NCBI GenBank assembly: GCA_963402885.1
Contig: OY727099.1
Span: forward strand, 19,859,001-19,923,000
From: Antedon bifida
Lineage: Eukaryota > Echinodermata > Crinoidea > Comatulida > Antedonidae
Direction: 5' to 3'
DNA: 64,000 nt
Position numbers and translations under genes: made by a program. This document shows, piece by piece, positions 26,801 to 37,950 of this stretch (the stretch's first letter is position 1; every line of letters starts with the position of its first letter). The notes below the pieces were generated by a model that ran no database searches, had not been told where the DNA came from, and was given only the letters and a program-made list of their open reading frames with translations.

Positions 26801-27822
26801 GGGAAGGACAGGAATATGGCTATGGTCGGGCGGTTGAGGGCAACTGTGGAAACATGTGGTAAGTTGAAACATTGATAATATTCTTTTACGGTTATTGATG
26901 ACGTCATGGTTGATGGAGATGACGCAGTGTTATGGGGGAAAATTCGGATTGTAATTCATCCAAAAATTCATAAAATCAGACAATAATAATGAAATAGTCA
27001 TGATGACAGTGTTGATGAAGATAATGCTAAAGCCAATTGGTACAATCTTAACGAAAGAAACCTGTCAATTTAATTTTCAGTATCTGCCAAGGAGGACGAA
27101 ATCGTTGGTATTGTAACCCATGTCGTAAGTAGATACGTTTTCATACAGTAGGCCTTTAAATTCGTCCATCCAATTGTATTATTATACAATCGACCTGTTT
27201 GACAATATGGTTTAGAAAGGAAGCATGATAATTAAATAAACAATTTCATTAATAATAACAGTAGAGCACCTTCTTCGAGACCCAAAAAAGTGTCTCCTTA
27301 ATAGGGGTGTCCCCTTAGGGGTGTCCCAGAGAAAGGCTTCTACTGTATACTGTTATTTGGTATCATAAATGCCGCCCTCTTTATTTCAATATAGCCTACT
27401 CTTAAATAATACTGTACTAGAATAAATAGTAGTATAATGTATAAATAAGTTTAAATATTTTAAATAATGTTGTCTTTACAGCCGACCCACGTGATTCTAA
27501 CTGTGCTGCCCCAAGAAGTTGTCCCGACTACGGTGTATATTGCAACTTTTTGAGACCAATAGATCCTAATGGTTGCCAAGCACCAAACTGCGAGTGTATG
27601 GCCTATGAAATCTACCTATACCTCTACCACTTACAAATCTGGTTCGACCAGTTTAAGCCCAGAGAGGATGAAAGTGGAGCTAGTGGGGAAGGCTCCGGAT
27701 CTGGAGCTGACTTGGAAACTCTTTTCGCCGAAGCCAAGTTCAGTCCATCTTTCTTGCCAAAAAGTATCAACAAACGTGATCTAGAAGCCGATCTTCGAAG
27801 GATGATGAAAGATCTCTTTTAA
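20861..27822 (+). CDS. secreted cysteine-rich protein with Kazal, VWC-like and antistasin-like modules
   Basis: Five exons (20861-20948, 25641-25796, 26783-26858, 27081-27124, 27482-27822) join with phases 1, 1, 2, 1 and encode 234 residues. Residues 1-18 are a signal peptide (MQCFVLLGVLCLFALCAA). Residues 30-81 form a Kazal domain with six cysteines (31, 37, 45, 56, 63, 80) and the signature VCGTNQVTYDNYC. Residues 86-121 form a cysteine block like a short VWC module (EGQEYGYGRAVEGNC...CIC...CNPC). Residues 129-160 have antistasin-like spacing (CPDYGVYC...DPNGCQAPNCEC). A Gly/Ser-rich acidic linker and a basic helix containing a KR site (219-220) end the protein. Kazal and antistasin modules usually act as serine-protease inhibitors, but some Kazal proteins bind growth factors, so the target is unknown. 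ATTAAA at 28144 may be the polyadenylation signal. Confidence 0.88.
21478..21550. repeat. ~20 bp tandem repeat, 3-4 copies
   Basis: The unit AATCACATCATCAAACTTGT recurs in imperfect copies. Confidence 0.7.
21788..21905. mobile_element. terminally truncated family A MITE with an internal duplication
   Basis: It contains CAAACTAGTTTGACAA, CATCATGTCCATATATGGGC and CACATCAC as in the other family A copies. The outer GCTCTGTCTACAC ends are missing. The segment ATGCCCAAATATGGTAGTGAT is present twice in tandem. Confidence 0.75.
22605..23429. mobile_element. Harbinger-like DNA element with subterminal ATACCGTATTTT arrays
   Basis: The ends AGGCCCTGTTTCTGCTGC and GCAGCAGAAACAGGCCCT are inverted repeats with one mismatch. 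Internal copies of GTTTCTGCTGCCAA also occur at about 22682-22696 (inverted) and 22798-22812. The flanking 0.2 kb on the left and 0.1 kb on the right are packed with ATACCGTATTTT and its complement. Flanks (TTA left, ATG or TAT right) do not give a clean 3-bp target duplication. The central part encodes a Myb/SANT-like protein but no transposase is visible, so it is presumably non-autonomous. Confidence 0.7.
22958..23218 (+). CDS. Myb/SANT-like DNA-binding protein of a Harbinger-type element
   Basis: This 86-residue frame contains HIYKDISKKIKQEYGINLSP, then QVNSKLKSLRKQYNIAK and NCPHYDVFCAL. That is the pattern of the Myb/SANT-like (MADF-related) domain in the second protein of Harbinger/PIF transposons and in NAIF1-like proteins: helix, EYGINLS, helix with K-x-L-R-x-Y, then CP-x-[YF]-D. 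The frame is intact within a probably recent element. A second in-frame methionine (22976, MSDQLKG) may be the true start. The domain ends soon after the CPHYD motif, so it is short or truncated compared with full Harbinger Myb proteins. In family members this protein helps bring the transposase to the element ends. Confidence 0.6.
   Translation: MCGEAKMSDQLKGNKRDNHIYKDISKKIKQEYGINLSPKQVNSKLKSLRKQYNIAKYNNSGRERINCPHYDVFCALTTSLSLGLGC
26055..26180. mobile_element. MITE family C (CACTTGGATGCAACG ends)
   Basis: The left end CACTTGTATGCAACGAAGAG and the right end CTTGCGTTGCATCCAAGTGG are inverted repeats. The interior carries CAATCACG and TTGGTCAAATTACTTACG, shared with the copies near 28521, 29580, 60693 and 60938. 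Confidence 0.6.
27262..27350. mobile_element. short CAGTAGAAC-family element
   Basis: ACAGTAGAGCACCTTC at the left and GGCTTCTACTGTA at the right enclose two GTGTCCC segments. It lies in the last intron of the Kazal gene. Confidence 0.55.
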
Positions 27823-28520
27823 ATTCTTCCTAAATTACAAATTATTTTCTCAGTTACAACTTTTTTTCATTCCATTTTGGATAATACGGGATATTCATTT
27901 GAGAAGCCGCATACTGTTATTTGGGAAGATCGACATGACGCAATCAATTTTTAAAAATAATTATTTACAAATGTCTGCTGTACATTGTTCAATAATTGTC
28001 AAATTTAAATGTAAACGAAATATGATATTCCGAGACATCATTCACAAACGACGGCCGTCGTACGTAGGTACGTAAGCCTACGTGTTGTTGACACCCTTAC
28101 CTCAGTTCTAGATGAACTGTCAATTTTGTACATATGTTTTTCTATTAAAAGCGCACTTTTTAAAAAAACATGATTATCCGGCTATTAGAACTATATTTTA
28201 TTAGAATAATTAAGAGCAATCTATGTAATTCAATATGAAATATTCTGTTATAAATAGTTTGATCAGGAATCGAATCGTTTCAAATGACGCTATGAGAACA
28301 GAAGGATGGTGAGTTAGATCTGAAAGGATTAGGTTTCTTTAGATTTTAATAGAAAAGTTATAATAAATGTTAAATGTATCCATTCCAATATCCCTGTAGG
28401 TTATAACGTAAGTTTATTTAGTAGAAGACTATGACTGATTCTCGTAGCTTTGAGTGTCTCTGCGCTCTATGTTCAACACATGGCTCTCTCACTGAGTAAG
28501 ATCATTCACTATAGCTTGGT

Positions 28521-28653
28521 ACCCACTTGGATGTAACGCAACGACGTAGGCGCAATGCAAGTGAGTTGGCTAATCACAAGCGATAGTTCGGATGGGCCAT
28601 TGCGTCGTGATTCGCCGTCCGTGTGCTCACTTGCGTTGTGCGTCCTAGTGGTA
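28521..28653. mobile_element. MITE family C copy
   Basis: Ends CACTTGGATGTAACGCAACG and TTGCGTTGTGCGTCCTAGTG are diverged inverted repeats. The interior has GCTAATCACAAGCGAT and CGTCGTGATTC. Confidence 0.5.
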
Positions 28654-28879
28654 ACCAAACTAAAAGAGCGTCGCTTGGGGCAAGTTTTCGTTTCGGGCAG
28701 TAGCGTAACTGCTATGAGCGTTCACTGGCTAAACCCAGGGATCTTATAGGGGTCCCTGAGCAGTGTCCAGATGCATTAAAATATGTCGGAAAAGGCTAAA
28801 AACACCCGAGGCCTCCAGCGTTGGAGGGCCACTTGAGGTTCCTAAGCCAGGGGCCTGAGGCCTCTGCGTTACGCCACTG

Positions 28880-28972
28880 GTTTCGGGACGGTAGACGACG
28901 GAGACGGGTAACATCGTGACGAGGGGTGGAACATGCATTACCGTCTCCTTCGTCTACCTCGAAACGAAACCT
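28880..28972. repeat. GC-rich inverted repeat
   Basis: TTTCGGGACGGTAGACGACG GAGACGG and its complement CCGTCTCC TTCGTCTACCTCGAAACG form long imperfect arms around a short loop. GC content is clearly above the surroundings. Confidence 0.55.
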
Positions 28973-29730
28973 CGCCACTTACGTTACGTCACGTCACACA
29001 GACGATTGAGAGTCATGCTTTACTGTAGATAGTATTTCTTTTTTTTTAAATACCAATATAATAATTTTCTACAAACGGATATACATTTCATATTTGTCTA
29101 TATTCAACATTAATCCTCATAGTTTTTGTCTTCAGCTAGTTATATCTTTATCTTATTTGTTAAAAGCATCGACTTGCGTGCGATAAGTTCTTACTTAAAC
29201 GAGTTCAATTCAATTTTGATGTTTATAATAAATAAAATAACACGTTCCCAACTTGTATATATAATGTATGAATTATTTCTATGATTTACATATTGAATTT
29301 TGTGAAGGTTGTTAGATAAAGAGAATGCATCACAATTCCTGATAATGGGTTCATTGCAGGTGCGTTATTTTTTTTTACAACATCAGTATTGTTATGAATT
29401 TTCATGACATTGTTTAAAACTTAAGAGTAGTCATGACGCGTGTAGTGATATGTTATGACAGAAATGAGACGAATCGTGGCATTTAAAACACAGATTTGTT
29501 GAGATGACAATTATAGACAACCCGCGTGCCTCAGTGATATTTACTGATGATGCGATCACACCCACTAAAAGTAGGTTCCCGGAAAGACCTACGTACAACG
29601 CACGAAAATAATTTGACCAATCACAATAAAATGGATCATTCAAACTTATTGCCATCGCTTGTGATTGGTCAAGTTTACTTGTGATGAGCACACGTCGTAT
29701 TAGTCTGGGTTTCAGGGGAGTTTTGACTTA

Positions 29731-30269
29731 AAGATGTATTGTCCCTTTGAAACACAAAAAATGAAGGTCAAAATATTCTAAATTTAAATTAGCCATATCA
29801 AAGTAATATTCAAGTTATTCACTTTAAGTCGAAAATTCGAGCCAAAAGCAACAAGTTTACGTAAGTAACAGGTAAATTACATTTTATCTGGAAAATCGTC
29901 GCGAGCGAAAGTAAACAAAGATTTCAAACCACGAGTATGCATTATGGATGATGCTAATTAGGAATGATTACAACTAGTCACGATAGAGAAGGTGTTCTCA
30001 AACAGACCGCGAGGAAGTTTTATGATTATGCATACAGAGTAGCCAAACAAGCGCGTTGCATTATTAGATATGTTTTGATCGAAAACTTTGACTGGAAGTC
30101 AAAGTTATTTTTTGAACAAAAGCACGTCTGTATTTCAGTTAAATGATTTTTTTTTCGACTAATTTTTGGTGAAAGTTAATAACTATTATGATACTTCAAA
30201 ATGACCCACTTTTTTTCGAAATCTTTTTTATTTATTTTTTTGGAATTAGTCAAAGGGACAATACATCTT
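29731..30269. mobile_element. TA-flanked MITE, family B (AAGATGTATTGTCCC), full length
   Basis: AAGATGTATTGTCCCTTTGA and TCAAAGGGACAATACATCTT are perfect inverted ends with TA on both sides. The same flanking sequence (GACT-TA-ATATTAGTAAAAAGATAAAT) occurs without the element at 34546-34570, which confirms the boundaries and the TA duplication. Confidence 0.9.
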
Positions 30270-30338
30270 TAATATTAGTAAAAAGATAAATATTTTGGCA
30301 CATATGGCGTTTCATACGTATACTACTTGAGCTTGAAC
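30269..30338. repeat. copy 1 of a dispersed repeat, interrupted by the family B MITE
   Basis: TAATATTAGTAAAAAGATAA through CGTATACTACTTGAGCTTG matches 34549-34617 nearly base for base. The left part of the same repeat is at about 29699-29730. Confidence 0.85.
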
Positions 30339-30453
30339 TTGTGTATTTCAGACATTGAAAAGCCTCGAAATAACTACAGGGCGTCGTCCTTATTTTGCGT
30401 CCTAGTTAAAAGTGAAAAGATATACAGTACAAAGAAACTCTCAAAACTTTTGT

Positions 30454-30478
30454 TTTATTTGATCGTTTTGTATTTATT
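30454..30478 (-). terminator. candidate polyadenylation signals of the lectin gene
   Basis: Two AATAAA hexamers on the minus strand (complements of 30454-30459 and 30473-30478) lie about 230-255 bases beyond the lectin stop codon. Confidence 0.45.
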
Positions 30479-30707
30479 CAAATTATTTAGAAATCACTAA
30501 TTATTTCTTTGGCGTTACTTTCATTTATGGTGCCAACCTCTTTTAGTATCCCTCCCTAAATGATGATTCCTTGCCAGTTTTTAAAGGCTTACGGTGGTTT
30601 AATTTAGCACATCAGCTGAAGACGAATACTTAGGCCTACTCGTTTTAAAGAACCTAAAAAAGGGAGGGTGAGGTAGTGCAACATATCATTTGTTATATAC
30701 AACTTAT

Positions 30708-33615
30708 TCAGTGCTTCCTACATTCATACTCTACTTCCAAGTGCTTAGAAGGTCCTCGTTGGCAAGGAATGTTGAAAATACTATCATGAGCCTTTATCCA
30801 ACAATTGTGTTTTCCATTGCAATTACTCTTAGCTACGCTAAGTGCGTTAGTGGCGCTACACTCATTTCTGAGAGTCAAGCCGAAGCGAGTTTGCTGTACT
30901 GGGTTTCTGCATCCTTGTTGGTTGTTGCGTCCATAGAATGCTGACAGGATGTTGATAGTGGTGCCAGATGGGCAACGGATGTCAACTTGCTTGTTTTCAC
31001 AAGCAAACACTATAAGTAAAAGAAGAATACAAATACTCAAGTTATAAGGTGGTTTCACGTGTTATTTAGTCTGGAAGATTATTGGACTATGTTAGATAAG
31101 CGTTCAATTGAAATAAAGCGTGTCGCAAACTGTTTAAAGCTCTGTCTACACTATCAAACTAGTTTAAAAGAAAAGTGTGATGTGCTCAAATATGGTAGTG
31201 ATATGACATCATCATGTCCATATATGGGCACATCACATTTTTTTGTCACATAAAGTGTGATAGTGTATGTAGACTGTTTAACCATGGTAAAAGTAAACTT
31301 TTTCCTCCATTATTTAACTTAACACATCTGAGGGGAATGTATTTGTTTTGAGATGATGTCATGTGTCACTACTCCAAAGAATGAACTAAAATATGAATAC
31401 TTTATTTATTCGAATAAACGCCCCGTAATTGAACTTACCGATTGTTCCTCTGACGCATCTGTATTCAACTTGCAGAGCAGACGATCCACGGCAGTTCCTG
31501 TCGAAGACGTTGTTCTTTGCTTTCACCCAACAGTTTCGCTTTCCTTGACACTGGTTCCTTACTACATCAAATGATCGTCTGGCTGAGCAAATTGGTTTCC
31601 ATGGATCGAAGCTGTTGGTACACAGACTACCAAAGTTGGCGCCATAAATAGCATAGAGAACGTTTATCGTTTTGCCAGCACCACAACGGATATCTATTTG
31701 CTTTCCTTCACAAGCACCGACTACAGAATAAATAAAAACATGAATTATAGTATGTACTATTATGTACAAGAAGCGTAACGCAACAAAGTTAACTGAGAAG
31801 CAGCGAAGCAACCGACAAAGGCGTCCCGCTGGAAATGCTCGGTAGGTCTACGTTTGTGTGCCTAAAAGTTTGGATCTTGCATATAATGTGCATGTGCCAA
31901 TAATGCAAAGTGTTATAGTATAGCTGAAATGTCTAAAAGGAGCTTTAATTTAGCTAAACAATTATAACTTGTGGCACGAATCCAGTTAAAATATGGAGGT
32001 CTGGGAAGTGCATGAAAATTGTAAAATGAAAGGAAACACTTACCGATTTCATAATCTACGCATGCGTAGTGAATAGTGAGCGATTTAAAGACTCCAACAC
32101 ATGGATCTCCAAAAACAGAATTTTTAGCTTTTACCCAGCAGTCCTTCTTGCCTTGGCACTCTTTGCGCACAACTTGTAGTGACTTTGCAGACTCGCAGCC
32201 TCGAGTAGGTTTGCCATAGACGTGTGGACTTCCACAATCTCCACCTATTGGTGATCCGTAGCGAGCATACAAAATATTGATTTCTTTATTTCCACAGCGA
32301 ATATCAATCTGTTGATGTTCACACTTTGTTACTAAAAAGAGAGTTTTAAAATAAGTGTAATGGTTATATTAATTGTTTGGCATGTCATGTACCAAGTAAC
32401 ATGGTCGTATGTTTTTTTGTGTGTGCACATTTACAAGTGTGTGTAAGGATTACTGTACTGTAGTGGCTATTCTGGATTTTAAATCAGAAATTACTGTATG
32501 CATGCGCACGCATCAAGGATCCTGGGTTCAAGGATCCTGTCACATGTCAGGATTTTATTATAAGGACAAAATTACAACTCCACTTCCAAAGAATTGTAAT
32601 AAGACTTTGTTTATGTAGAGCATCTTATGTATATGTTTGTCTTGTGAACCTCTGAGGGTCCCTAATGATCAGCAATTGCTGGATGGATCACCCTCATTAA
32701 ATATGGTCCCAAAAAAAAAATTCAATTGTTCAGTATTTTATTCAATAAAAAGATTAGTATTTGTACGTGCATTTTTTTGCAATGGGGATTATGCACCAAT
32801 TGCCATATAAACGACGCGTAAGTTTTGTGTTTGCACGTATGTTAATGTATTACAAAAGGCATCAAATAATGGGACACAATGTATACGTGACGGTTTGTTT
32901 GTTTGTTGTTTATTTGCCTCATAAAAATACAAATAATAGATAAGGCTTCTGCAGATGGAAAATGTACTTTGTAAATGTGAATAACACATTCAGAGAACTC
33001 GACAGTTGTGTGAAGTTGTTTCAGCTGAACTCCAAATCGGTGAGTATAATTCATATGAAAATTATGTTTTAGGCCTATAAACCGAGTTAGGAAGTGTTTA
33101 CCAATTCCAACTTTAACCGCCCATTGCATGCAGTAGGCTAACAATAGCATTCCCGTCAACTGACCATACCTAGCATTGTTATTTCAGAGCATATGTTTAG
33201 TTAGTTAATTGTTTGATTTTAAAAATTGAATCATCTTGAATTATAACGATTCACTATTACGAAATAACAAATTTTCACAAGTAACTTCGGCAGCCTATTT
33301 ACTACCATTTGAACACTGAGGTTGTTCTGATACTAACTCGAAAAAGAAGCACATCTCGAAAAAAAACCTTTGCCCACCCAGGAGACCTACAAAATTAAGA
33401 AGCACATGGGCTTCTTTTCGAGGTTTTACGGCATGTGCAATCCAATTGATCCTGAATGTATAACAAACCATGGCATATTTATGGTGATAATTGTTTTAGC
33501 TATTATAATAATACAATTAATATATAGCAGTACCTTTTACCACTGAACGAGGAGTGTCTGTGGCGTGTGCAGCAACGATGAAGCAACAGAGGAGGATAAT
33601 AGATTTCAAAGCCAT
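30708..33615 (-). CDS. secreted lectin with three SUEL/rhamnose-binding domains
   Basis: Four minus-strand exons (33615-33534, 32331-32044, 31720-31439, 31009-30708; stop TCA on the plus strand at 30708-30710) encode 317 residues. All three introns are phase 1, so each domain sits on one symmetric exon. Residues 1-18 are a signal peptide (MALKSIILLCCFIVAAHA). Domains cover about residues 28-123, 124-217 and 218-317, and each has eight cysteines in SUEL spacing plus the Q[IV]DIRC and NCW[VI]KA / DCWVKA motifs. SUEL/rhamnose-binding lectins bind L-rhamnose or galactose and act in egg and immune recognition. Only domain 1 keeps the canonical DPC motif (GDPCVGVFK). Only domain 3 has YGR; the other two read YGS and YGA. 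Sugar preference may therefore differ between domains. A 5' UTR intron is likely (donor near 33779, acceptor near 33618). Confidence 0.93.
31137..31278. mobile_element. TA-flanked MITE, family A, in the last lectin intron
   Basis: It starts AAGCTCTGTCTACACTATCA after TA. The right end is damaged (GTGTATGTAGACTGTT). The interior carries CATCATGTCCATATATGGGC. Confidence 0.85.
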
Positions 33616-33854
33616 ATTCTAAAATCAATAATAGATGGAAATAAATAATATACAATATAAATGACAGCATCCATGTATTTACGACATAATGTGAGCATCA
33701 TTCCATTAATGCTCGTAAAACTATAAATCATAAAAGTCGAAATATACAGTAAAGAAAGAAAATAAAAATATATTTACCAATGTTGTGTTCTTAGTACCAA
33801 GAACGTGGATGAATCGTTGAACTTAAGTAACGATCGTCTGATAACTGGTGCTCC

Positions 33855-33863
33855 TTTTATATC
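33855..33863 (-). promoter_or_regulatory. TATA box of the lectin gene
   Basis: On the minus strand GATATAAAAGG lies about 240 bases upstream of the ATG and about 75 bases before the presumed 5' UTR donor, which puts the transcription start near 33825. Confidence 0.55.
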
Positions 33864-34515
33864 AAAACGAAGGCAATCAACCTCTTTTCTATAATGTCTA
33901 TGATCATTTTATTTTCATCGAGTAGTTAGAAGTTATTGTTTTATTTATGAAACATATGCTTTAAGTGCCCATTAGATTTCAACTTGACCAATATTGTGTT
34001 TTGTATAGCACGCCTTCTGTATCTCTTCCATTATAGGATATGGTCAAGAGCAAGTGTGCGTATTGTTGTTATAAATTTCACGAACAAGTACTTTATTATC
34101 ATTTATCTTTTCTATAATAATCCAAGATTATTAATACAAAGAAATGACGATTTACACTGTAAGTGTCAATGTTGCCAAAATGCCAGTCACATTGTGCTAT
34201 CATTTTCTAAAAGCTACTATGATTTGGATTACAATTGGTCATATGTTTGCGCTACTCTGACGTAATTTGTACTTTATACTAAGTACATTGAGAATACTTG
34301 CGAACAAATTAGCAAGTCATTCTCTAGATTACTAGTCTGGCGTTCATACCACTAAGCTTGCGCTGATAGTTGGGGTTAGAGTAGGGCAAAACATCTGACC
34401 AATTACTCAACACCCTGACGCAAATCTACTCCACAGTAGTTACAAATGATTATAATTTTAATCATACAAATACATTTAAAATGTGGCAACGTGAGGTTGT
34501 CGATACATCACAGTC

Positions 34516-34617
34516 CCTGTTAGTCTGGTTTCCAGGCCGAGTATTTGACTTAATATTAGTAAAAAGATAAATATTTTGGCACATTTGGCGTTTCATACGT
34601 ATACTACTTGAGCTTGT
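34516..34617. repeat. copy 2 of the dispersed repeat (empty site)
   Basis: It matches the flanks of the family B element at 29731-30269 but lacks the insert. The two copies flank the lectin gene in direct orientation. Confidence 0.85.
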
Positions 34618-35116
34618 AAAGTATTTTCAGAAAAATCTAAATTAAAAAAATAAATAAAAAAGACAATAAATACAGAATTGGGGCAAGTCTAAGTCCCAGT
34701 GTACTACCATTTAGGGCCTCAATGAACAGCATTTTTTTCACTGTAACGTCACTGAAAATTTCCCGAATAATTTCAAGTTAATAATAACATCTAGAGTGAT
34801 TAGCTGACTTGTTTTGGTTTGTGCATTTTATTGTCCATCATTCCGATTAAATATTTACTGAGGTGACGACGTATTGTTGCATTCAACATTTATTGCACGT
34901 TTTTATCTTTTAAGAGTATGAATTAGCCTCAGAGATTATTATCAATACTATACACTAGTTACAGTCAAGTAATTTCATACGCCATAGTGTTCACTTTTAC
35001 ATTATGGATATTTGTCAGCCTACATGTTCAGAATCATTTTGCTCTCATCTTCATTTACTCATCTTTTCCAATGGAAATAGTTTTATCCGTGACACCATTG
35101 AAAGATATATGATTAA

Positions 35117-35297
35117 AGCTCTGTTCACACTGAGCCAGAATTGCGGTGACCGGATGGAACATCATGAAAACGTGTTTAAGAATAGAATCGTTCACACTAA
35201 CGCATTCCAGATTTCGTACAAAGGCGTAATAAGGTGTGATCGAAAGACGTAACGTAGCCTCCGGACTGAATCATCTGTTTCAGTGTGAACGTACTGT
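35117..35297. mobile_element. MITE with TTCACACTGA ends
   Basis: GCTCTGTTCACACTGAGCCA at the left is mirrored by TTTCAGTGTGAAC at the right, with a second GTTCACACTAACGC inside. Confidence 0.5.
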
Positions 35298-35425
35298 AGT
35301 TTTAACGCAAGCGCGTTCAAACGCTAGGTATAAAGTCCACTTACTTATTCTCGCTAGTCGATTTACTAATGCGCATGCGTATTATCATTTACATTTTGTA
35401 ACGAACGGATACCAGTGTTTCTTTA

Positions 35426-35774
35426 AAGATGTATTGTCCCCCTGAAAAATCATTTTTTTAAATTTTTTTTGTTGAATATGCCATTTTAATGTCACATAAT
35501 AGTTATTGACTTCGACCAAAAATTGGATCGAAAAAAAAAATTATTTACCTGAAAAAACTGGAATTTAAAGCAAACAATTGTCAAATTGGCTGCCAGCCAA
35601 TGGATTTTTGGTTGAATTTAACCATTTATCATGTTATTTTATAAGTGAAAACATTATTTTTTCCGGTTTTTTTTCTACGGAAGTGATTCACTTTATTAAA
35701 ACTACAAAATAACCTATTCAAAGTCTGATTTAAATAATCTTCATTTTTCATGTTTTTGGGGGACAATACATCTT
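35426..35774. mobile_element. TA-flanked MITE, family B, full length
   Basis: AAGATGTATTGTCCCCCTGA and its inverted end GGGGGACAATACATCTT are flanked by TA. The interior has GGCTGCCAGCCAAT, shared with 50144-50542 and with the fragment at 43186-43317. Confidence 0.9.
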
Positions 35775-35805
35775 TAATAGTCCATTAAATAGGTATGTTT
35801 CTCTG

Positions 35806-35952
35806 AAGCTACTCTGTCTACACTATCAAACTAATTTGACAAAACAAACTGTGATGAGCTCAAATATGGTAGTGATATGACGTCATCGTGTCCATATATG
35901 GGCATATCACATTTTCTCTGTCACAGAAATTTTGATTGTGTAGACAGAGCTT
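35806..35952. mobile_element. MITE, family A
   Basis: CTCTGTCTACACTATCAAAC at the left and GTGTAGACAGAGCTT at the right. The left tip is altered (GAAGCTACTCTG). Confidence 0.8.
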
Positions 35953-36507
35953 TAGAAAAACTTTTTTAAATATTCTTTGAAAACGATTTCCATATTAATA
36001 TTATGTGTTTTATTCGATGTATCTTTTTATTTATTTATATGACGTTATATGTCAATTGACATGATGGTTCATCAACCTGTTTGGTAACAACATGAAACAC
36101 TGATTTATTCGATTATACAACATTTGTAATTGTGTTAGCACCTTAGCATACTTCAATGTTCATAATGACAAATCAAATACGACAATACAGATAAAGAATT
36201 ATCAATGCCGTACGGTAAATGTATATTGATCGTTGTATATAATTACATTTTGTATTGTGTTGAGATACAAAAGGTAAATAATTGACTTCGGTTAAGTTGA
36301 TAAGTATGGTTTCTCTGTCTTAGAATGCCTCTATTAGAAAGGTAATTGAACAGCGGTAGTTAGTAATAGCATTAGCCTTTAGTGTTGTTTACAACCCAAT
36401 CTTCCTAATTTTGAAGTATTACAATAGGTCTAAATCAGCGGTACGTCATCCATAATTTAGTAAGAATGTTTTTGTGTGACTCAACAAAAATTCCTTCTAG
36501 AAATAGA

Positions 36508-36715
36508 ACCTTTTTTTATCTATATAATATTAATTCTGACATAGGCGAGCACAATGGAAAAACTTCGGGACAAATCTCTGCCTTGGATACCTACCTGATC
36601 TATCTCAGATGGTACCGTGAAATGTAAATTTGATAACATTTAGTAGTTTTCACTATTATGATATTGTTCCTTATTTCTATTGAGCGAAGCGAGCTCACCC
36701 TCTAGTATTTTAAAT
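36508..36715. repeat. dispersed repeat, copy 1
   Basis: AATTCTGACATAGGCGAGCA, AAAAACTTCGG, CCTTGGATACCTACCT and ATCTATCTCAGATG recur at 41785-41925. The tail GAGCGAAGCGAGCTCACCCT also recurs near 43149. Confidence 0.7.
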
Positions 36716-37746
36716 TGCTATAAGTTAAAATGTATTAACATGTGTGTGAGTCATTGCTACATTATTATGGTTAAGCTACATACTTCCGCCTCCTAACCCA
36801 ACCCACCACGACACCTAATACTACTGTAATTGGGGGAGTGATTGGCATAAAACCACCTCCCCCAATATTTATATTACATCTTAAACCCCGCACCAAACGC
36901 TACCAAATCATCGTTTTGATTTAAAAAATGGAAAGGTCAAAACATTCACTTCCGGTTAATTGGATGACGTGCTTACTATAATATTAATCTTGATTAAAGA
37001 ATGAGAATATTTTCTATAATCAATTTGCTTGTACAATTCAATGACCTTATCTTTTTCTAGAATATAATTTACAAGTTGGACGTATTATTTATATCCCTGT
37101 GGTTACTCTGTACGTGTTTCCAACGTGTTGCCAGAGTGACAACGACAACACCACGCTTGAACGGTCGACGTTTTTAGGAACTCTTCCGTGATTAACGCAC
37201 AGATTTAGACAACGCGCGCAATAATGCTCTCCACCTTTAAGAAATAGAGAATTCAATTAACGTGTCCAGGTTGTATCAATATCTTACTAATTTGAACACG
37301 TGGAATTATTATAATTTTTTTGTTTGAAACTTGTTAGCTAACACCTCGTACATGTAACCGGTGATATTTAATGGATTTCAATATACTTCATCTTTCATTT
37401 ATACAACATCGTCATTTGCATGCAGACGCGTTTTGTGACATTTCGTGTATCGGTAAGTTATACGTCCGTTCTTTGATTATTTCTACAATTATTATGTTTC
37501 AATTAGTAACATTATTTAACGGTCTTGTAACGCGGTCTTCAATTTTACTTGTTGCTATTTGGGAAATTTATTCCTTCCCACTGAACGTTTAGAACCAGTA
37601 ACTCTAAACAAGTATGGTATTAGCTTTGCGTTTAAAATTGATAACACCATTTATTACACTTAGTTACTGATTTATAGGTAACTGTAATAAGATAGCATTT
37701 TTCTATGTAATATTGATTGTTCTTTCAATGTATAAATTATACATTT

Positions 37747-37950
37747 TCCCCCATGTTTTTAAGTTTACTTAATTTATCAATGTTGGTTCTTTATAACATT
37801 ATAGGCCTAAGAAAAAGTTCTGTAGCACCACTTTTTTTTTTGTATATATACTTTTTCACCATGCTTTTAAGTTTACTTAATAATCAATGTTGGTAAATGT
37901 CCTATCTTTATAACATTAGGCCTAAGAAAAAGTTCTGTAGCACCACTTTT
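37747..37950. repeat. two tandem ~110 bp copies
   Basis: CCATG.TTTTAAGTTTACTTAA, TCAATGTTGGT, TCTTTATAACATTA and GGCCTAAGAAAAAGTTCTGT all occur twice in the same order. Confidence 0.85.

Larger units (their letters stand above)
27823..30453. other. intergenic region between the Kazal gene and the lectin gene
   Basis: The two genes converge here. The stretch holds family C copies, a GC-rich inverted repeat (28880-28972) and a full family B MITE (29731-30269). I see no coding exon. Confidence 0.6.

Noticed and set aside
30690..30944. Plus-strand frame of 84 codons
   Set aside because: It is antisense to lectin domain 3, whose cysteine pattern and splice sites are clear.
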